Positions 36,687-45,679 of a stretch of 64,000 bases of DNA are shown here, in pieces. The position numbers and the translations under genes are program-made. The stretch lies in NCBI RefSeq assembly GCF_001368815.1, contig NZ_CTEI01000001.1:310001-374000 (forward strand), given 5' to 3'. Every line of letters starts with the position of its first letter. The stretch's first letter is position 1. Origin of the DNA: Paraliobacillus sp. PM-2. GTDB lineage: Bacteria; Bacillota; Bacilli; Bacillales; Amphibacillaceae. The notes beneath the pieces are model-generated. The model saw nothing but the letters and a program-made list of their open reading frames with translations. It did not search any database and had not been told where the DNA came from.

Positions 36687-37403
36687 ATGTTTAATTTGAA
36701 GAATATGCATGTGATGGATTATGTATTACTAAGCATTATTATTTTTTTAATCTTTGAAGCAATCTTCGTTCATACGGAATCATTGATCTGGATGGTTATT
36801 TGGCTTGTCATTATCTATCTGGCGCGTCAGCATTATTATCGTCCTTCGGGTCGAATGTTTTTTTGGATTGGTGTGATTGCGTTTGGAATTACTGTGATTA
36901 ATACCATTACTTTTCAGATTGTACTATTTGCCGCACTAGTTATGTTCGTTTTACATTGGTATCAAAAAAATCAACGCACGAATTATCATCAAGTTCAATT
37001 CCCAATAGATCCACAGTTGAAACAAAAGAAAGTCTTATTTACAAACAAATGGTTTGGTAGACAACAAACACAAGGCCCGGCTTATGAATGGAATGATATT
37101 AACATGCAAGCGATTGCTGGTGAAACAATCATTGATTTAACTTACACTGTGTTACCAAAAGGAGAACCACTTATTATTGCCCGTCATCTTTTTGGCACAG
37201 TAAAAATTATTGTTCCATTTGATGTAGAAGTGTCGATTCACCACTCTGTACTTTTTGGAGCAGTAGATATTTTAAATCACCGTGATGAGGCTATTACAAA
37301 TCGGGTGATTCACTTACAAACAGAGGCATATCAAGAAGCAAACCAGAAGGTGAAAATAGTCACATCAATGATTGCTGGAAAAATTGAGGTGACTCGTGAA
37401 TGA
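36687..37403 (+). CDS. liaF: LiaF, inhibitor of LiaS-LiaR signalling
   Basis: 238 residues. Four transmembrane segments in the first ~90 residues, then a soluble cytoplasmic-side domain (about 110-238; YEWNDINMQAIAGETIIDLT, IIARHLFGTVKIIVPFDVEV) of the DUF2154/LiaF C-terminal type. LiaF keeps LiaS off in unstressed cells. Overlaps liaS by four bases (ATGA), so production is coupled. GAGGGAAG precedes the ATG. Confidence 0.9.
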   Translation: MFNLKNMHVMDYVLLSIIIFLIFEAIFVHTESLIWMVIWLVIIYLARQHYYRPSGRMFFWIGVIAFGITVINTITFQIVLFAALVMFVLHWYQKNQRTNYHQVQFPIDPQLKQKKVLFTNKWFGRQQTQGPAYEWNDINMQAIAGETIIDLTYTVLPKGEPLIIARHLFGTVKIIVPFDVEVSIHHSVLFGAVDILNHRDEAITNRVIHLQTEAYQEANQKVKIVTSMIAGKIEVTRE

Positions 37404-38452
37404 AGACGATGATTACCCGTTCGATCATTATGGGAATGTTTCTTTCTGTTTTATTGGCCATTTTATTACTTATTATTTTTTTTCTGACTTTTCCGATCCA
37501 AAATTGGTTGGAGATTTGGGAGTACACATTTTGGAAAATTCCGTTTATACTATTTGTTTTATTAATTAGTTTGATTTTTGGCGCAAGTGTTGGCTTCATG
37601 ATCGGTGTGTTTGGAAAAAATCAATTAGAAGCAATTGAAAAAGGAATAAATGATTTAGAAGGGGCAAACACAGATGTGATGATCAGATATGATGGCCCAC
37701 TAGAAGATGTTGACCATATCATGACACGTATAAAAAAGGTGCAATTATATATTCAAGAACAAACGAAACGAACACAAAAATTAATCAGTGAGAGAGTAGA
37801 AAATCAACAAGAAAAAATCGAGGAAGTGATTACGCAAGAGAGAAACCGCTTAGCAAGGGAATTACATGACTCGGTTAGTCAGGAACTTTTTGCAGCCTCT
37901 ATGCTTGTCTCTGCTATTAATGAAATGTCTATTTCAAAAACGGAAGAACTAAGAAACCCATTGCAACAGGTAGAGGCCATGATTCAACAAGCACAATTAG
38001 AAATGCGTGCATTACTGTTACATTTGAGACCAATCGCTTTAAAGGATAATTCTTTAAAGGAAGGTATGGATCAACTATTACAAGAGCTCGATCAAAAGAT
38101 TCCCATGGAAATGCATTGGCAAGTGGAAGATGTATCTTTGAGCTCAGGGGTGGAAGACCATTTGTTTCGAATGCTACAGGAATCTGTATCGAACACATTA
38201 CGACATGCGAAAGCTACAGTGATTGATATACTATTAATTAAACGTGAAAATGCTGTTATTTTACGTGTGTTAGATGATGGTATTGGTTTTAATGTAGAAG
38301 AAAAACAATCTAGCTCATACGGTTTAGCTAATATTTCAGAACGAGCAGCAGAAATTGGTGGTAAACTGCGTATCGTTAGTGTGCCAAATAAAGGAACACG
38401 AATAGAAGTAAGAGTTCCGATTATGGAAGTAGAAGGTGATGGAAATGATTAA
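37400..38452 (+). CDS. liaS: LiaS sensor histidine kinase
   Basis: 350-residue intramembrane-sensing kinase: two N-terminal spans (about 5-30 and 45-70) with a short extracytoplasmic loop, HAMP-like linker, HisKA_3 dimerisation helix with phosphoacceptor H156 in [20 protein letters not shown], and HATPase with [11 protein letters not shown] (N box) and LDDGIGF (G1). Detects lipid-II-cycle inhibition in relatives. Coupled at both ends: overlaps liaF by 4 bp and liaR by 8 bp. Confidence 0.93.
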   Translation: MKTMITRSIIMGMFLSVLLAILLLIIFFLTFPIQNWLEIWEYTFWKIPFILFVLLISLIFGASVGFMIGVFGKNQLEAIEKGINDLEGANTDVMIRYDGPLEDVDHIMTRIKKVQLYIQEQTKRTQKLISERVENQQEKIEEVITQERNRLARELHDSVSQELFAASMLVSAINEMSISKTEELRNPLQQVEAMIQQAQLEMRALLLHLRPIALKDNSLKEGMDQLLQELDQKIPMEMHWQVEDVSLSSGVEDHLFRMLQESVSNTLRHAKATVIDILLIKRENAVILRVLDDGIGFNVEEKQSSSYGLANISERAAEIGGKLRIVSVPNKGTRIEVRVPIMEVEGDGND

Positions 38453-39083
38453 GGTATTATTTGTAGATGATCATGAAATGGTGCGAATTGGTGTAAGTGC
38501 ATACCTAGCTACACAGTCAGATATTGAGGTGATAGCAGAAGCTGATAATGGAAAAAAAGCTGTAGAGCTTGCACTTGAGCTTAGACCAGATGTGATCTTA
38601 ATGGATATTGTCATGGATGAAATGGATGGTATTCAAGCCACAAAAGAAATTATTAAAGCATGGCCAGAAGCGAAAATCCTGATGGTTACCAGCTTTATTG
38701 ATGATGATAAAGTCTATCCAGCCTTAGAAGCTGGAGCTACTAGTTATGTATTGAAAACCTCTAAAGCTAGTGAAATTGCAAAAGCAATTCGCAACACAAA
38801 GCGAGGGGAATCAGTCTTTGAAGCTGAGGTGACGAATAAAGTATTAACAAGGATGCGCACACAGAGAGAAACGGAACGCCATGATACATTAACAGCACGT
38901 GAACGAGAAATTTTACTTTTAATTGCTCAGGGGAAAACAAACCAAGAGATTGCGGATCAACTATTTATTGCACTGAAAACCACCAAAGTGCACGTCAGTA
39001 ATATTCTAAGTAAATTAGATGTGCAAGACAGAACACAAGCAGCAATCTATGCCTATCAACATAAATTGATAGAGGGGGAATAG
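38445..39083 (+). CDS. liaR: LiaR response regulator
   Basis: 212-residue NarL/FixJ-type regulator. Receiver: acidic pocket D8-D9 in [10 protein letters not shown], phosphoacceptor D54 in [14 protein letters not shown], Thr/Lys switch in MVTSF and YVLKTSK. C-terminal Lux[24 protein letters not shown] and [23 protein letters not shown] 38445 (IKVLFVDDH) is chosen over GTG 38436, as in B. subtilis LiaR. Expected to activate the promoter before the LiaI-like gene. Confidence 0.94.
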   Translation: MIKVLFVDDHEMVRIGVSAYLATQSDIEVIAEADNGKKAVELALELRPDVILMDIVMDEMDGIQATKEIIKAWPEAKILMVTSFIDDDKVYPALEAGATSYVLKTSKASEIAKAIRNTKRGESVFEAEVTNKVLTRMRTQRETERHDTLTAREREILLLIAQGKTNQEIADQLFIALKTTKVHVSNILSKLDVQDRTQAAIYAYQHKLIEGE

Positions 39084-39085
39084 TC

Positions 39086-39658
39086 GTGGATAAGAAAAGT
39101 TTTATGAATGAATTAGCCTATCATTTAAGAGAATTATCAAGCCATGACCGGAATGATATTTTACAAGATTATGAAGATCAGTTTAAGATCGCTGAGATAG
39201 AAGGGAAAGATGAACAGTCCATTATTCTGGAACTTGGCACACCACGTGTAATCGCACAAAAACGATTGGCTGATCTTAATATTAGCCATTTTGATCAGGA
39301 AAATAGGTATCCTGCCGAACCTTCTTCAAACCCATCACGTAGTCCAATACGCTCGTTTGTTTTTGCACTTATTCTTATTGTATTTAATATAGTAATTGTA
39401 CTCGGTCCAGCTGTGGCTCTAGTTGCTGTATGGATTAGTGTATGGGCAGTAGCAATGGCTTTTTCTTTGTCACCAATTGGATGGGTACTTTCCCTATTCT
39501 GGCGTCCTATATCGTCGATACTACCAGAGTTTTTTATTGTACTTACCCTGACCAGTATAGGAGTTTTACTTGCTATTGTTATGATTTATGTAACCAAAAT
39601 ATTATTTTTCGCCGTTAAAGGCTACTTAAAATGGAATATAGATGTTATTAGGGGGTGA
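39086..39658 (+). CDS. DUF1700/HAAS domain membrane protein
   Basis: 190 residues. N-terminal HAAS domain (about 1-75; MNELAYHLRELSSHDRNDIL, EDQFKIAEIEGKDEQSII, LGTPRVIAQKRL), usual partner of PadR-like regulators or DUF4097 proteins, then a Pro/Ser linker and two or three spans (about 92-185). GTG 39086 is two bases after the liaR stop with GGGGGAA upstream. Not part of the B. subtilis lia operon, but it overlaps the DUF4097 gene, so the two probably function together. Confidence 0.85.
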   Translation: MDKKSFMNELAYHLRELSSHDRNDILQDYEDQFKIAEIEGKDEQSIILELGTPRVIAQKRLADLNISHFDQENRYPAEPSSNPSRSPIRSFVFALILIVFNIVIVLGPAVALVAVWISVWAVAMAFSLSPIGWVLSLFWRPISSILPEFFIVLTLTSIGVLLAIVMIYVTKILFFAVKGYLKWNIDVIRG

Positions 39659-39663
39659 ATCAA

Positions 39664-40515
39664 TTGAAAAAAATCGCAGGAATTGCACTTATAACAGGTT
39701 TGATTGGTTTAATTGGTATATTTATTTTTAGAAATGAGATTTTCTCTTATGATAATGGGGAGCAATTAATGGAGTTTACTGATTTTGATAAAGCGTCTAT
39801 TAATCAATTAGATATTAATGTGGATGTGGTTGACCTTCAGATTGAGAAAAGTCCAGATCAATCGATACACGTTTCATTAACTGGACATGTGAGTAGACAT
39901 TTAAAAGAACAAATGGATTATCAAGTTTATCAGGAAAATAATAAATTATTTATTAAATTAGATCAACGCAATAAGCCTTGGTTTTCCTTTCCGATACTCC
40001 CTTTTGGTGATAGCATGCAGTTGGATTTAGTGTTACAAGTACCAGACAAGCATTTTGAAAAGCTAACATTAGATTCAAACGTCGCAGACCTCTCGATAAC
40101 CTATGGTGATTTTTCATCCATTAATATAACAAGTGATATAGGCGATATAGAAATGAAAAATACGAAGACAGCTCAAGTCGATGTAGAAACAAATATAGGT
40201 GATATTACTATCTATGATGGAATTGGTAGGTGGGATGTTGTTAGTGATGTAGGAGAAATATCACTTGAATTGTTGGAATGGAAGAAAGATATCATGATTC
40301 AATCCGATATTGGTGATATCGAAGTCTTTATTCAACAGATGCCTAAAGCGTTTCAAATGAATTTAGCCAGTGATGTAGGGGATGTTCATACAACAGGCGT
40401 AAGACAAGGCCGGACCCAAAATGAAAATGGAAATCTTTATATAGAAGTGGGAACAGATGGACCATTGATGGATGTTAGAAGTGATATAGGAGAAGTTGAA
40501 GTAGTAAGTGACTAA
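39664..40515 (+). CDS. DUF4097 family protein (LiaG-like)
   Basis: 283 residues: N-terminal span (about 4-22, IAGIALITGLIGLIGIFIF) and a long extracytoplasmic beta-helix-like domain with repeating D-x-G-D/E-I units (TSDIGDIEMKNT, TNIGDITIYDG, VSDVGEISLEL, SDIGDIEVFI, RSDIGEVEVV). Equivalent to LiaG, but placed last in the operon rather than between liaH and liaF. TTG 39664 has AGGGGGTG six bases upstream; GTG 39655 lies within that SD. Probable envelope-associated accessory protein. Confidence 0.83.
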   Translation: MKKIAGIALITGLIGLIGIFIFRNEIFSYDNGEQLMEFTDFDKASINQLDINVDVVDLQIEKSPDQSIHVSLTGHVSRHLKEQMDYQVYQENNKLFIKLDQRNKPWFSFPILPFGDSMQLDLVLQVPDKHFEKLTLDSNVADLSITYGDFSSINITSDIGDIEMKNTKTAQVDVETNIGDITIYDGIGRWDVVSDVGEISLELLEWKKDIMIQSDIGDIEVFIQQMPKAFQMNLASDVGDVHTTGVRQGRTQNENGNLYIEVGTDGPLMDVRSDIGEVEVVSD

Positions 40516-40570
40516 AGGTCTAAGCAAGAACTTATTTAGGTGTCTTAAAAGTATAAAAATCTAACCATAG

Positions 40571-40655
40571 CTCCAGCGACGGAAATACACTACTAGATGG
40601 ATCTTTGGTTTGTGCTGTTCCTCAAGGATTCTCTGTGTATTTCCTTCGCCTGTAT
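40571..40655. repeat. Inverted repeat, palindromic element 1
   Basis: Arms GCGACGGAAATACAC (40576-40590) and GTGTATTTCCTTCGC (40635-40649), one mismatch, around a 44-bp centre. No coding potential. It has the look of a dispersed Bacillaceae extragenic palindrome. Confidence 0.6.
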
Positions 40656-40757
40656 TCACCTTTTTGTATTAAAGACAGTTTATTGTTTAGGTAATAATAT
40701 TTTTCTATTCAATAAGCAGAAGGTTGGATGACTCATTAAACACTTTAGCGCTCAACA

Positions 40758-40889
40758 AGCGAAGGCAACAAATGGACGACACTCTAGCAGGAAGCACGGG
40801 CTGAAGATCAAGTTATTCAAGCGGTCTTTGCTTGAATAACTTAGCTGAAGCCGTGCCTGCAGAAAGGGAGTCCCTTTGTTTCCGTAGCG
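40758..40889. repeat. Long imperfect palindrome, REP-like element 2
   Basis: Two arms of about 45-50 bp (40758-40806 and 40845-40889) that are imperfect reverse complements (shared blocks ACAAA.GGAC, GCAGG, CACGG, TGAAG/CTTCA), flanking a perfect 13-bp hairpin, AAGTTATTCAAGC (40810-40822) with GCTTGAATAACTT (40830-40842). It is GC-richer than its surroundings and untranslated. The layout resembles the roughly 150-bp dispersed repeats of Bacillus-group genomes. Copy number cannot be judged from one window. Confidence 0.7.
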
Positions 40890-40956
40890 AGATTCGAACC
40901 CTTCGTATCATGTTTTAAGGACCGAGCCACTTTTTGTCTAGTTTTTCTTAGACCAC

Positions 40957-41550
40957 TTAAAAACCTAATGTTTCATTAGGAACTTTAATACGAAATGATA
41001 ATTGATTATTTTCTAAATCAAATTGTTGAATCCGAACATTAAAGTTACTCTTTATATCCATCTGCGTTACAGCGACATGAATTTGTTCATTTTTAGGGTC
41101 AATCACAACCCAATCGGGGAGATCTACTTGTTTATTTACGTATTCTAAAATCTTATTTTTTGGTAGTAATAATAGGCCTAAGGACATCTCTTTCTGCTGT
41201 AAAATTAGATCTCCATTTTTTTGTACAATTGGTTCCATACGAATAGAAACGGGAATATCCGTATTAAACGCTCGAACCGAACCATGAAACTGTACGTCTT
41301 CTTCAAACTGAACGGTGTATTTTCCCTTTGTATCATGTAACGCTTTATCTAAATACGTATTGACCAATTGACTCAAATTTTGTTTACTTGAACGCACGGT
41401 GAACGCTGCTCCAGCCTTTTCCTCTGTCACTTGCTCAGGTATAGTTGGTGTATCTGCTGTAGGAGAAAAGAGTAAGATAAATAATAAAATAACAATAAAT
41501 AAATTTATACTTAATAAACCAATAAATAACCTTTTCCAATTGCGTTGCAT
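40957..41550 (-). CDS. ypmS: YpmS family protein (DUF2140)
   Basis: 197 residues: N-terminal anchor helix (about 8-30) and an extracytoplasmic domain with the YpmS features VQFEEDVQFHGSVRAFNTDI, LLPKNKILEYVNKQ, LPDWVVIDP and the terminal FDLENNQLSFRIKVP. Function unknown. ATG 41550 (MQRNWKRLF) with GAGG upstream is chosen over the ATG at 41562. Lies directly downstream of ypmR, as in B. subtilis. Confidence 0.85.
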   Translation of the reverse strand: MQRNWKRLFIGLLSINLFIVILLFILLFSPTADTPTIPEQVTEEKAGAAFTVRSSKQNLSQLVNTYLDKALHDTKGKYTVQFEEDVQFHGSVRAFNTDIPVSIRMEPIVQKNGDLILQQKEMSLGLLLLPKNKILEYVNKQVDLPDWVVIDPKNEQIHVAVTQMDIKSNFNVRIQQFDLENNQLSFRIKVPNETLGF

Positions 41551-41593
41551 CGTTTGCCTCATTGTCTATATTTAACACCTTTCTAATTCTAAG

Positions 41594-42520
41594 TTATTCT
41601 TGTGTAATGGCATTTTGATGTTCTGTTTCTTCTTGTGCAGTCTCAATAGTAGGCCGGATATAAGTAAGGACACGCTCTCCAATCAATGTATAGCCCGTTG
41701 TATTAGGATGAAAATTGTCATCCGCTAATAAATCAACATCTCTAAGTTGAAAGAGATCATTTGTAGGAATGTAATGCAATTGAGGATGATTTAGGGTGAG
41801 TTGTCTCCCTGTTTGGTTCCAGTTATTAAGTATATTATCCAATTCCTCAATATCCTCAAAGTAACCTTCAAATGGATTGAAAAATCCAATTAAATAAATA
41901 TCTGCTTCAGGACTGAGCGCTAACATCTTATCAAAAATTTTTTGTAGACGTTGTTTGTAAGCTTTTCTTTCTTGCTCGAATGGCTCTTCTTGGAGATTCA
42001 TAAAATTTGTTTTAACGACTTTCATGATGTCATTTGCACCAATAGTAAGTAAAATCATATCGGCTTTTTTAATAGAGGCTTGAATTTTATCTTCTTCTAA
42101 TCTTTTTAGCAACTGATCAGATCGATTTCCGCGCTTCCCATAATTTTCAATAGTGACTGCGTGTTCGTTATCAGACAGATTATCCTCAATTACACCAACA
42201 TACCCACCATTGTTTGACAAGTCACCAACACCTTGAGTTAGTGAATCACCAATAGCCACAATTTTGTAATTGTTACGGACGAACAAACTAATCGTACTTT
42301 CTACAGCATTTTTTAGACTAGATGAAAAGTTATTTTCTTCCTGCGTCATTTCTTCATCTTTTTCTTGTACTTGTTCAATCACTTCTTCGATATTTTCTTC
42401 CGATTCAATAGTTGCTGTTTCATTTGATTGATCGCTTTTAAACCAAAAAAATAGAACAGTAATTATGCATAAAGTGAGTGTTACACCACCAAAAATGATC
42501 CAATTCTTTTTTCTATTCAT
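41594..42520 (-). CDS. ypmR: SGNH/GDSL lipase-esterase family protein (YpmR-like)
   Basis: 308 residues: N-terminal span (about 5-25), acidic linker, then the SGNH hydrolase domain. Block I IVAIGDSLTQGVGD (catalytic Ser), block II Gly in ENYGKRGNRSDQLL, block III LLTIGANDIM, block V DDNFHPNTTGYTLIG (Asp-His). Probably a membrane-anchored esterase or deacylase outside the cell. ATG 42520 is favoured over GTG 42529. Forms an operon with ypmS. Confidence 0.9.
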   Translation of the reverse strand: MNRKKNWIIFGGVTLTLCIITVLFFWFKSDQSNETATIESEENIEEVIEQVQEKDEEMTQEENNFSSSLKNAVESTISLFVRNNYKIVAIGDSLTQGVGDLSNNGGYVGVIEDNLSDNEHAVTIENYGKRGNRSDQLLKRLEEDKIQASIKKADMILLTIGANDIMKVVKTNFMNLQEEPFEQERKAYKQRLQKIFDKMLALSPEADIYLIGFFNPFEGYFEDIEELDNILNNWNQTGRQLTLNHPQLHYIPTNDLFQLRDVDLLADDNFHPNTTGYTLIGERVLTYIRPTIETAQEETEHQNAITQE

Positions 42521-42679
42521 TATGCTCACACCTATTTTTAAAAAATCAATGTTGGCCTATTCCCGTTTGCTTTATTGTATAAACTAGTGATGTAGAATCA
42601 TGTGTAAATTAGCTTCATTATTTTATTATATGGTAGTGATTAATCATTTAGCAATAGTTAGGTCTATTTCCGTTCACAT

Positions 42680-42716
42680 AAAAAAGCAGACATACCTAAG
42701 TAAGATATGTCTGTTT
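42680..42716 (-). terminator. Terminator after metY
   Basis: Minus-strand stem around AGACATA and TATGTCT with additional pairing, U-run at about 42685-42680. Confidence 0.8.
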
Positions 42717-42740
42717 GATATAACGATGTCAGTAGAGTAA

Positions 42741-44390
42741 TCAATGATTACGGCGAATATGATCAGCTTCTATAAATGGGCAACGATTTTCAATGATAGA
42801 TGTATTATCACTGGTTGAGATCGTGGAAGCTTTTCTAAACCAAACAACAGAAGTGTCAGTAGGAATTTCTTTAATGGAACTACCTTCTGGTACATATAAT
42901 ACATCTATTGGTTGATCATTTTCAGATAAAGGTACGAGTTGGTAACCTAACTGTTGTAGTTTTGTTAGTTCCTCATCACCTTCAATTTGTCCAGCAACTA
43001 CAATATTTTTCAATCGCAAACCAGCTTCTTCTCTAGCAAATGGTGAGGTGAATGCCCAGCGGATAATGTCATCTTCCGTAAGTTGAATAGTTGGTTCTGT
43101 ATTCGTTGCCTTTGCTATTGCTTGATCTAAATCTTGTAAGATATCATCAATCGATTCCAAGCCAACAGAAAGGCGGATTAATTCTTCCGTAACGCCACTT
43201 GTTTTCAATTCTTCTTCGTTTAATTGTTGGTGTGTTGTTGATGCAGGGTGAATAATAAGTGATTTTGCATCCCCAACGTTAGCAACATGAGACCAAAGTT
43301 GAATGTTATCAATCACTTTTCTACCAGTATCTCGCCCTCCTTTAATGCCAAAGGTAATGACAGAACCATATGTTCCTGAAAGATATTTATGAGCCAATTC
43401 ATGTGAAGGGTGTGACGCCAACCCTGGATAACTAACCCATTCTACTTGAGGGTGTGCTTCTAAATATGCCGCTACTTTTTTAGTATTTTCCGTGTGTTTA
43501 TTAATACGTAAGTTTAATGTTTCTAGCCCTTGCAAGAAGTAAAATGCATTTTGAGGGCTTAAAGCAGGACCAATGTCGCGTAATAATTGTACACGTAATT
43601 TGATCGCAAATGCTGGTGGTCCAATATCTATACCAAAACGTATCCCATTGTAACTTTGATCAGGTTCTGTGAATCCTGGGAATTTGTCTTGGTTCCAGTT
43701 AAAACGTCCACCATCAACGACAACACCACCTATTGTAGTCCCATGTCCACCAATCCATTTTGTTGCAGAATGAACAACAATGTCAGCCCCCCAAGTAATT
43801 GGCTTGCAACCATAGGGACTAGCGAATGTATTATCAATAATTAATGGAAGGTTATTTTCATGAGCGACAGCGGCTACGGCTTCAATATCAAATACATTTA
43901 ATGATGGATTAGTAATGATTTCACCAAAAATTGCTTTCGTTTTATCTGTAATTGCGGCACGGAAGTTTTCTGGATCTGTTCCATCAACAAATTTCACATG
44001 GATACCATATTTCGGTAACGTGTTTGAAAATAAATTATACGTCCCACCATACAAATTGCTATCTGTAATAATTTCGTCACCAGCTTGTGCAAGATTCAAT
44101 ATCGCTAATGTAATAGCAGAAGCACCTGATGCGGTTGCTACAGCAGCAACACCATCTTCAAGTAAAGCAATTCGCTGTTCAAAAGCATCTACTGTAGGAT
44201 TCATGATTCTGGAGTAAATATTCCCTGGTTCAGCTAAAGCAAATAAGTTTTGAGCATGTTCTGTATCACGAAATACATAGGATGTTGTTTGATAGATTGG
44301 TACTGCTCGTGATCCAGTTGTAGGATCTACTTGCTGCCCACCATGTAATAAAGTTGTTTCTGTTCCTTGTGTCTGAAAACGTTTTGTCAT
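42741..44390 (-). CDS. metY: O-acetylhomoserine sulfhydrylase with C-terminal CoA-binding-like domain
   Basis: PLP enzyme making homocysteine from O-acetylhomoserine and sulfide. Residues 1-430 are a complete Cys/Met-metabolism enzyme: IYQTTSYVF, YSRIMNPTVDAFEQRIALLE, the MetY-type SNLYGGTYNLF, IIDNTFASPYGCKPI, PLP lysine K211 in VVHSATKWIGGHGT and HPASTTHQQL. Residues 436-549 are extra: they begin with TEDDIIRWAFTSPFAREEAG and then look like a Rossmann CoA_binding_2 domain (LKNIVVAGQ, QQLGYQLVPLSE, SVVWFRK, ENRCPFIEADHIRRN). The glycine-rich loop is degenerate, so it may be a sensory or structural module. A SAM-I riboswitch lies upstream. AGGAGG precedes ATG 44390. Confidence 0.9.
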   Translation of the reverse strand: MTKRFQTQGTETTLLHGGQQVDPTTGSRAVPIYQTTSYVFRDTEHAQNLFALAEPGNIYSRIMNPTVDAFEQRIALLEDGVAAVATASGASAITLAILNLAQAGDEIITDSNLYGGTYNLFSNTLPKYGIHVKFVDGTDPENFRAAITDKTKAIFGEIITNPSLNVFDIEAVAAVAHENNLPLIIDNTFASPYGCKPITWGADIVVHSATKWIGGHGTTIGGVVVDGGRFNWNQDKFPGFTEPDQSYNGIRFGIDIGPPAFAIKLRVQLLRDIGPALSPQNAFYFLQGLETLNLRINKHTENTKKVAAYLEAHPQVEWVSYPGLASHPSHELAHKYLSGTYGSVITFGIKGGRDTGRKVIDNIQLWSHVANVGDAKSLIIHPASTTHQQLNEEELKTSGVTEELIRLSVGLESIDDILQDLDQAIAKATNTEPTIQLTEDDIIRWAFTSPFAREEAGLRLKNIVVAGQIEGDEELTKLQQLGYQLVPLSENDQPIDVLYVPEGSSIKEIPTDTSVVWFRKASTISTSDNTSIIENRCPFIEADHIRRNH

Positions 44391-44450
44391 TTTGAATACC
44401 TCCTAAAAATGAAATGGAACATACTCTTATGGAGCTAGGGAAGAAGAAAT

Positions 44451-44477
44451 AAAAAAACCTCTTCTGTTAAGAAGAGG
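44451..44477 (-). terminator. Terminator of the SAM-I riboswitch
   Basis: Minus-strand stem CCTCTTC (44477-44471) with GAAGAGG (44464-44458), then a seven-base U-run, between aptamer and metY. Confidence 0.88.
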
Positions 44478-44497
44478 GCAATACGTGCGATTTCCTC

Positions 44498-44605
44498 CTC
44501 TTATCTATCAGGTATAACACCTGTAGGATTTGGCACCTTTTCAATAAAAATTGATGGTTGCCGGGCTTCGTTGGGCCTATTCCCTCTGCCACTCTTGATA
44601 AGAGA
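44498..44605 (-). promoter_or_regulatory. SAM-I riboswitch (S-box)
   Basis: Minus-strand aptamer: P1 arms CTCTTATC and GATAAGAG, the S-box core AGAGTGGCAGAGGGA, GGCCCNACGAAGCCCGGCAACC, AAAGGTGCCAAATCC and the P4 hairpin ACAGGTGTTATACCTG. All conserved blocks are intact and a terminator follows. High S-adenosylmethionine should terminate transcription before metY. Confidence 0.95.
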
Positions 44606-44831
44606 TATGTACATGTTAGTAAGGATTATAAGTGAATAAATGAATGAAGTCAATAGACTTTTTTGAAAAGTCTGGCTTTTTCGTTAATTTTTTTATAAAA
44701 ATGTTGAGAAAGTTTTTTATCGCGTCTTAACAGCGTAAAATTAGCTGCGAATGAGAGATCATTTTTTAATAGCAAATGAAAAATCTGTGCATATATTAAC
44801 GATAGATAAGAAAAGGGAAGGTGAAAAACAG

Positions 44832-45296
44832 ATGGATGAGCATGAGAAACGATCAGAGTTAGTAGAGGCAGGGCAGGACTTCGTTCGGAAAATGGATGAA
44901 TTATTTTATAATCGGCCAAAGAATAACATTTTGAATGCGATCGATTCTTTTTTTCAGCAAAGCGGCTTACCATCACGCTTGGCTATTGATGTATTTGAGA
45001 CAGAAACAGAGTGGGTTGCACAAGTGGACTTACCAGGTGTAAAAAAAGAAAATATTCATGTTGATATTATCGGAGATCGTTTGAAAATAATGGTAGATTA
45101 TAATGAGGAAACAAATAAGAGCAATGAAAATAAAGATTACTATCATAGAGAAAGAAAACATCAACATGCAGAACGAATGGTGCAACTCCCTTATGTAGTA
45201 GATAAAAAAACAACAAAAGCGTCATTTCGAAACGGTGTGTTAGAAGTACGTGGACCTAAAAAAAAGAAGCCAAACAATTATCTCGAAATTGATTAG
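44832..45296 (+). CDS. Small heat shock protein (Hsp20/alpha-crystallin)
   Basis: 154-residue ATP-independent holdase. Variable N-terminus to about residue 45, then the alpha-crystallin domain (about 48-140): LAIDVFETETEWVAQVDLPG, VKKENIHVDIIGDRLKI, ASFRNGVLEVRGPKKK (the NGVLE motif). The C-terminal IXI motif is weak (YLEID). ATG 44832 follows GGGAAGGTG; a longer frame from 44751 lacks an SD. I saw no CIRCE or CtsR site upstream. Confidence 0.9.
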   Translation: MDEHEKRSELVEAGQDFVRKMDELFYNRPKNNILNAIDSFFQQSGLPSRLAIDVFETETEWVAQVDLPGVKKENIHVDIIGDRLKIMVDYNEETNKSNENKDYYHRERKHQHAERMVQLPYVVDKKTTKASFRNGVLEVRGPKKKKPNNYLEID

Positions 45297-45313
45297 GGCG
45301 GATATTAGGACAT

Positions 45314-45343
45314 GAAAGGTGGAGGGTGGATTCTCCACCTTTC
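45314..45343 (+). terminator. Hairpin after hsp20
   Basis: Arms GAAAGGTGGAG (45314-45324) and CTCCACCTTTC (45333-45343) with eight-base loop; little U-tail (ATTAATG), so a weak or stabilising terminator. Confidence 0.6.
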
Positions 45344-45364
45344 ATTAATGGTATTGCAGGAATT

Positions 45365-45679
45365 CTATCGCACCATTACTTGTCTTCTTAAACGGTGCAA
45401 CAAAACGAAACGTACGGTCGTATAAATCGCTAGTGCGGTCCAAATACATACAAAAGCAATCATATGCGCAGATGTAAAAACCTCTTGATAGAGAAATACA
45501 CCAATAAGAAGCATGAAAGTCGGAGCAATATATTGTAGAAATCCTACCATAGATAGCGAAATGCGTTTTGCACCAATAGCAAAAAGTAATAAGGGTACAG
45601 CTGTTATTGGCAAGAACCCCCAAAGTATATAAGCGAATGTGGCAGAAAATATGCCATTTTTGGTATGTGTTCCCCCCAT
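45365..45679 (-). pseudogene. RarD-type EamA permease with a large in-frame internal deletion
   Basis: Open frame of 104 codons from ATG 45679 (GGAGGGATAAC upstream). Residues 1-25 match the start of RarD proteins (TKNGIFSATFAYILWGFLPI). Residues 26-104 match only the last quarter (TAVPLLLFAIGAKRISLSMV, FLQYIAPTFMLLIGVFLYQE, ending before a basic tail). Full RarD is about 300 residues with ten spans, so roughly 190 codons are missing, in frame, near 45610. The product could be translated but should not transport. The longer frame to 46006 is an artefact across the cls promoter region. Confidence 0.8.

Noticed and set aside
44391-44650. Protein-coding frames between metY and hsp20
   Set aside because: The sequence is a complete SAM-I riboswitch with terminator on the minus strand.
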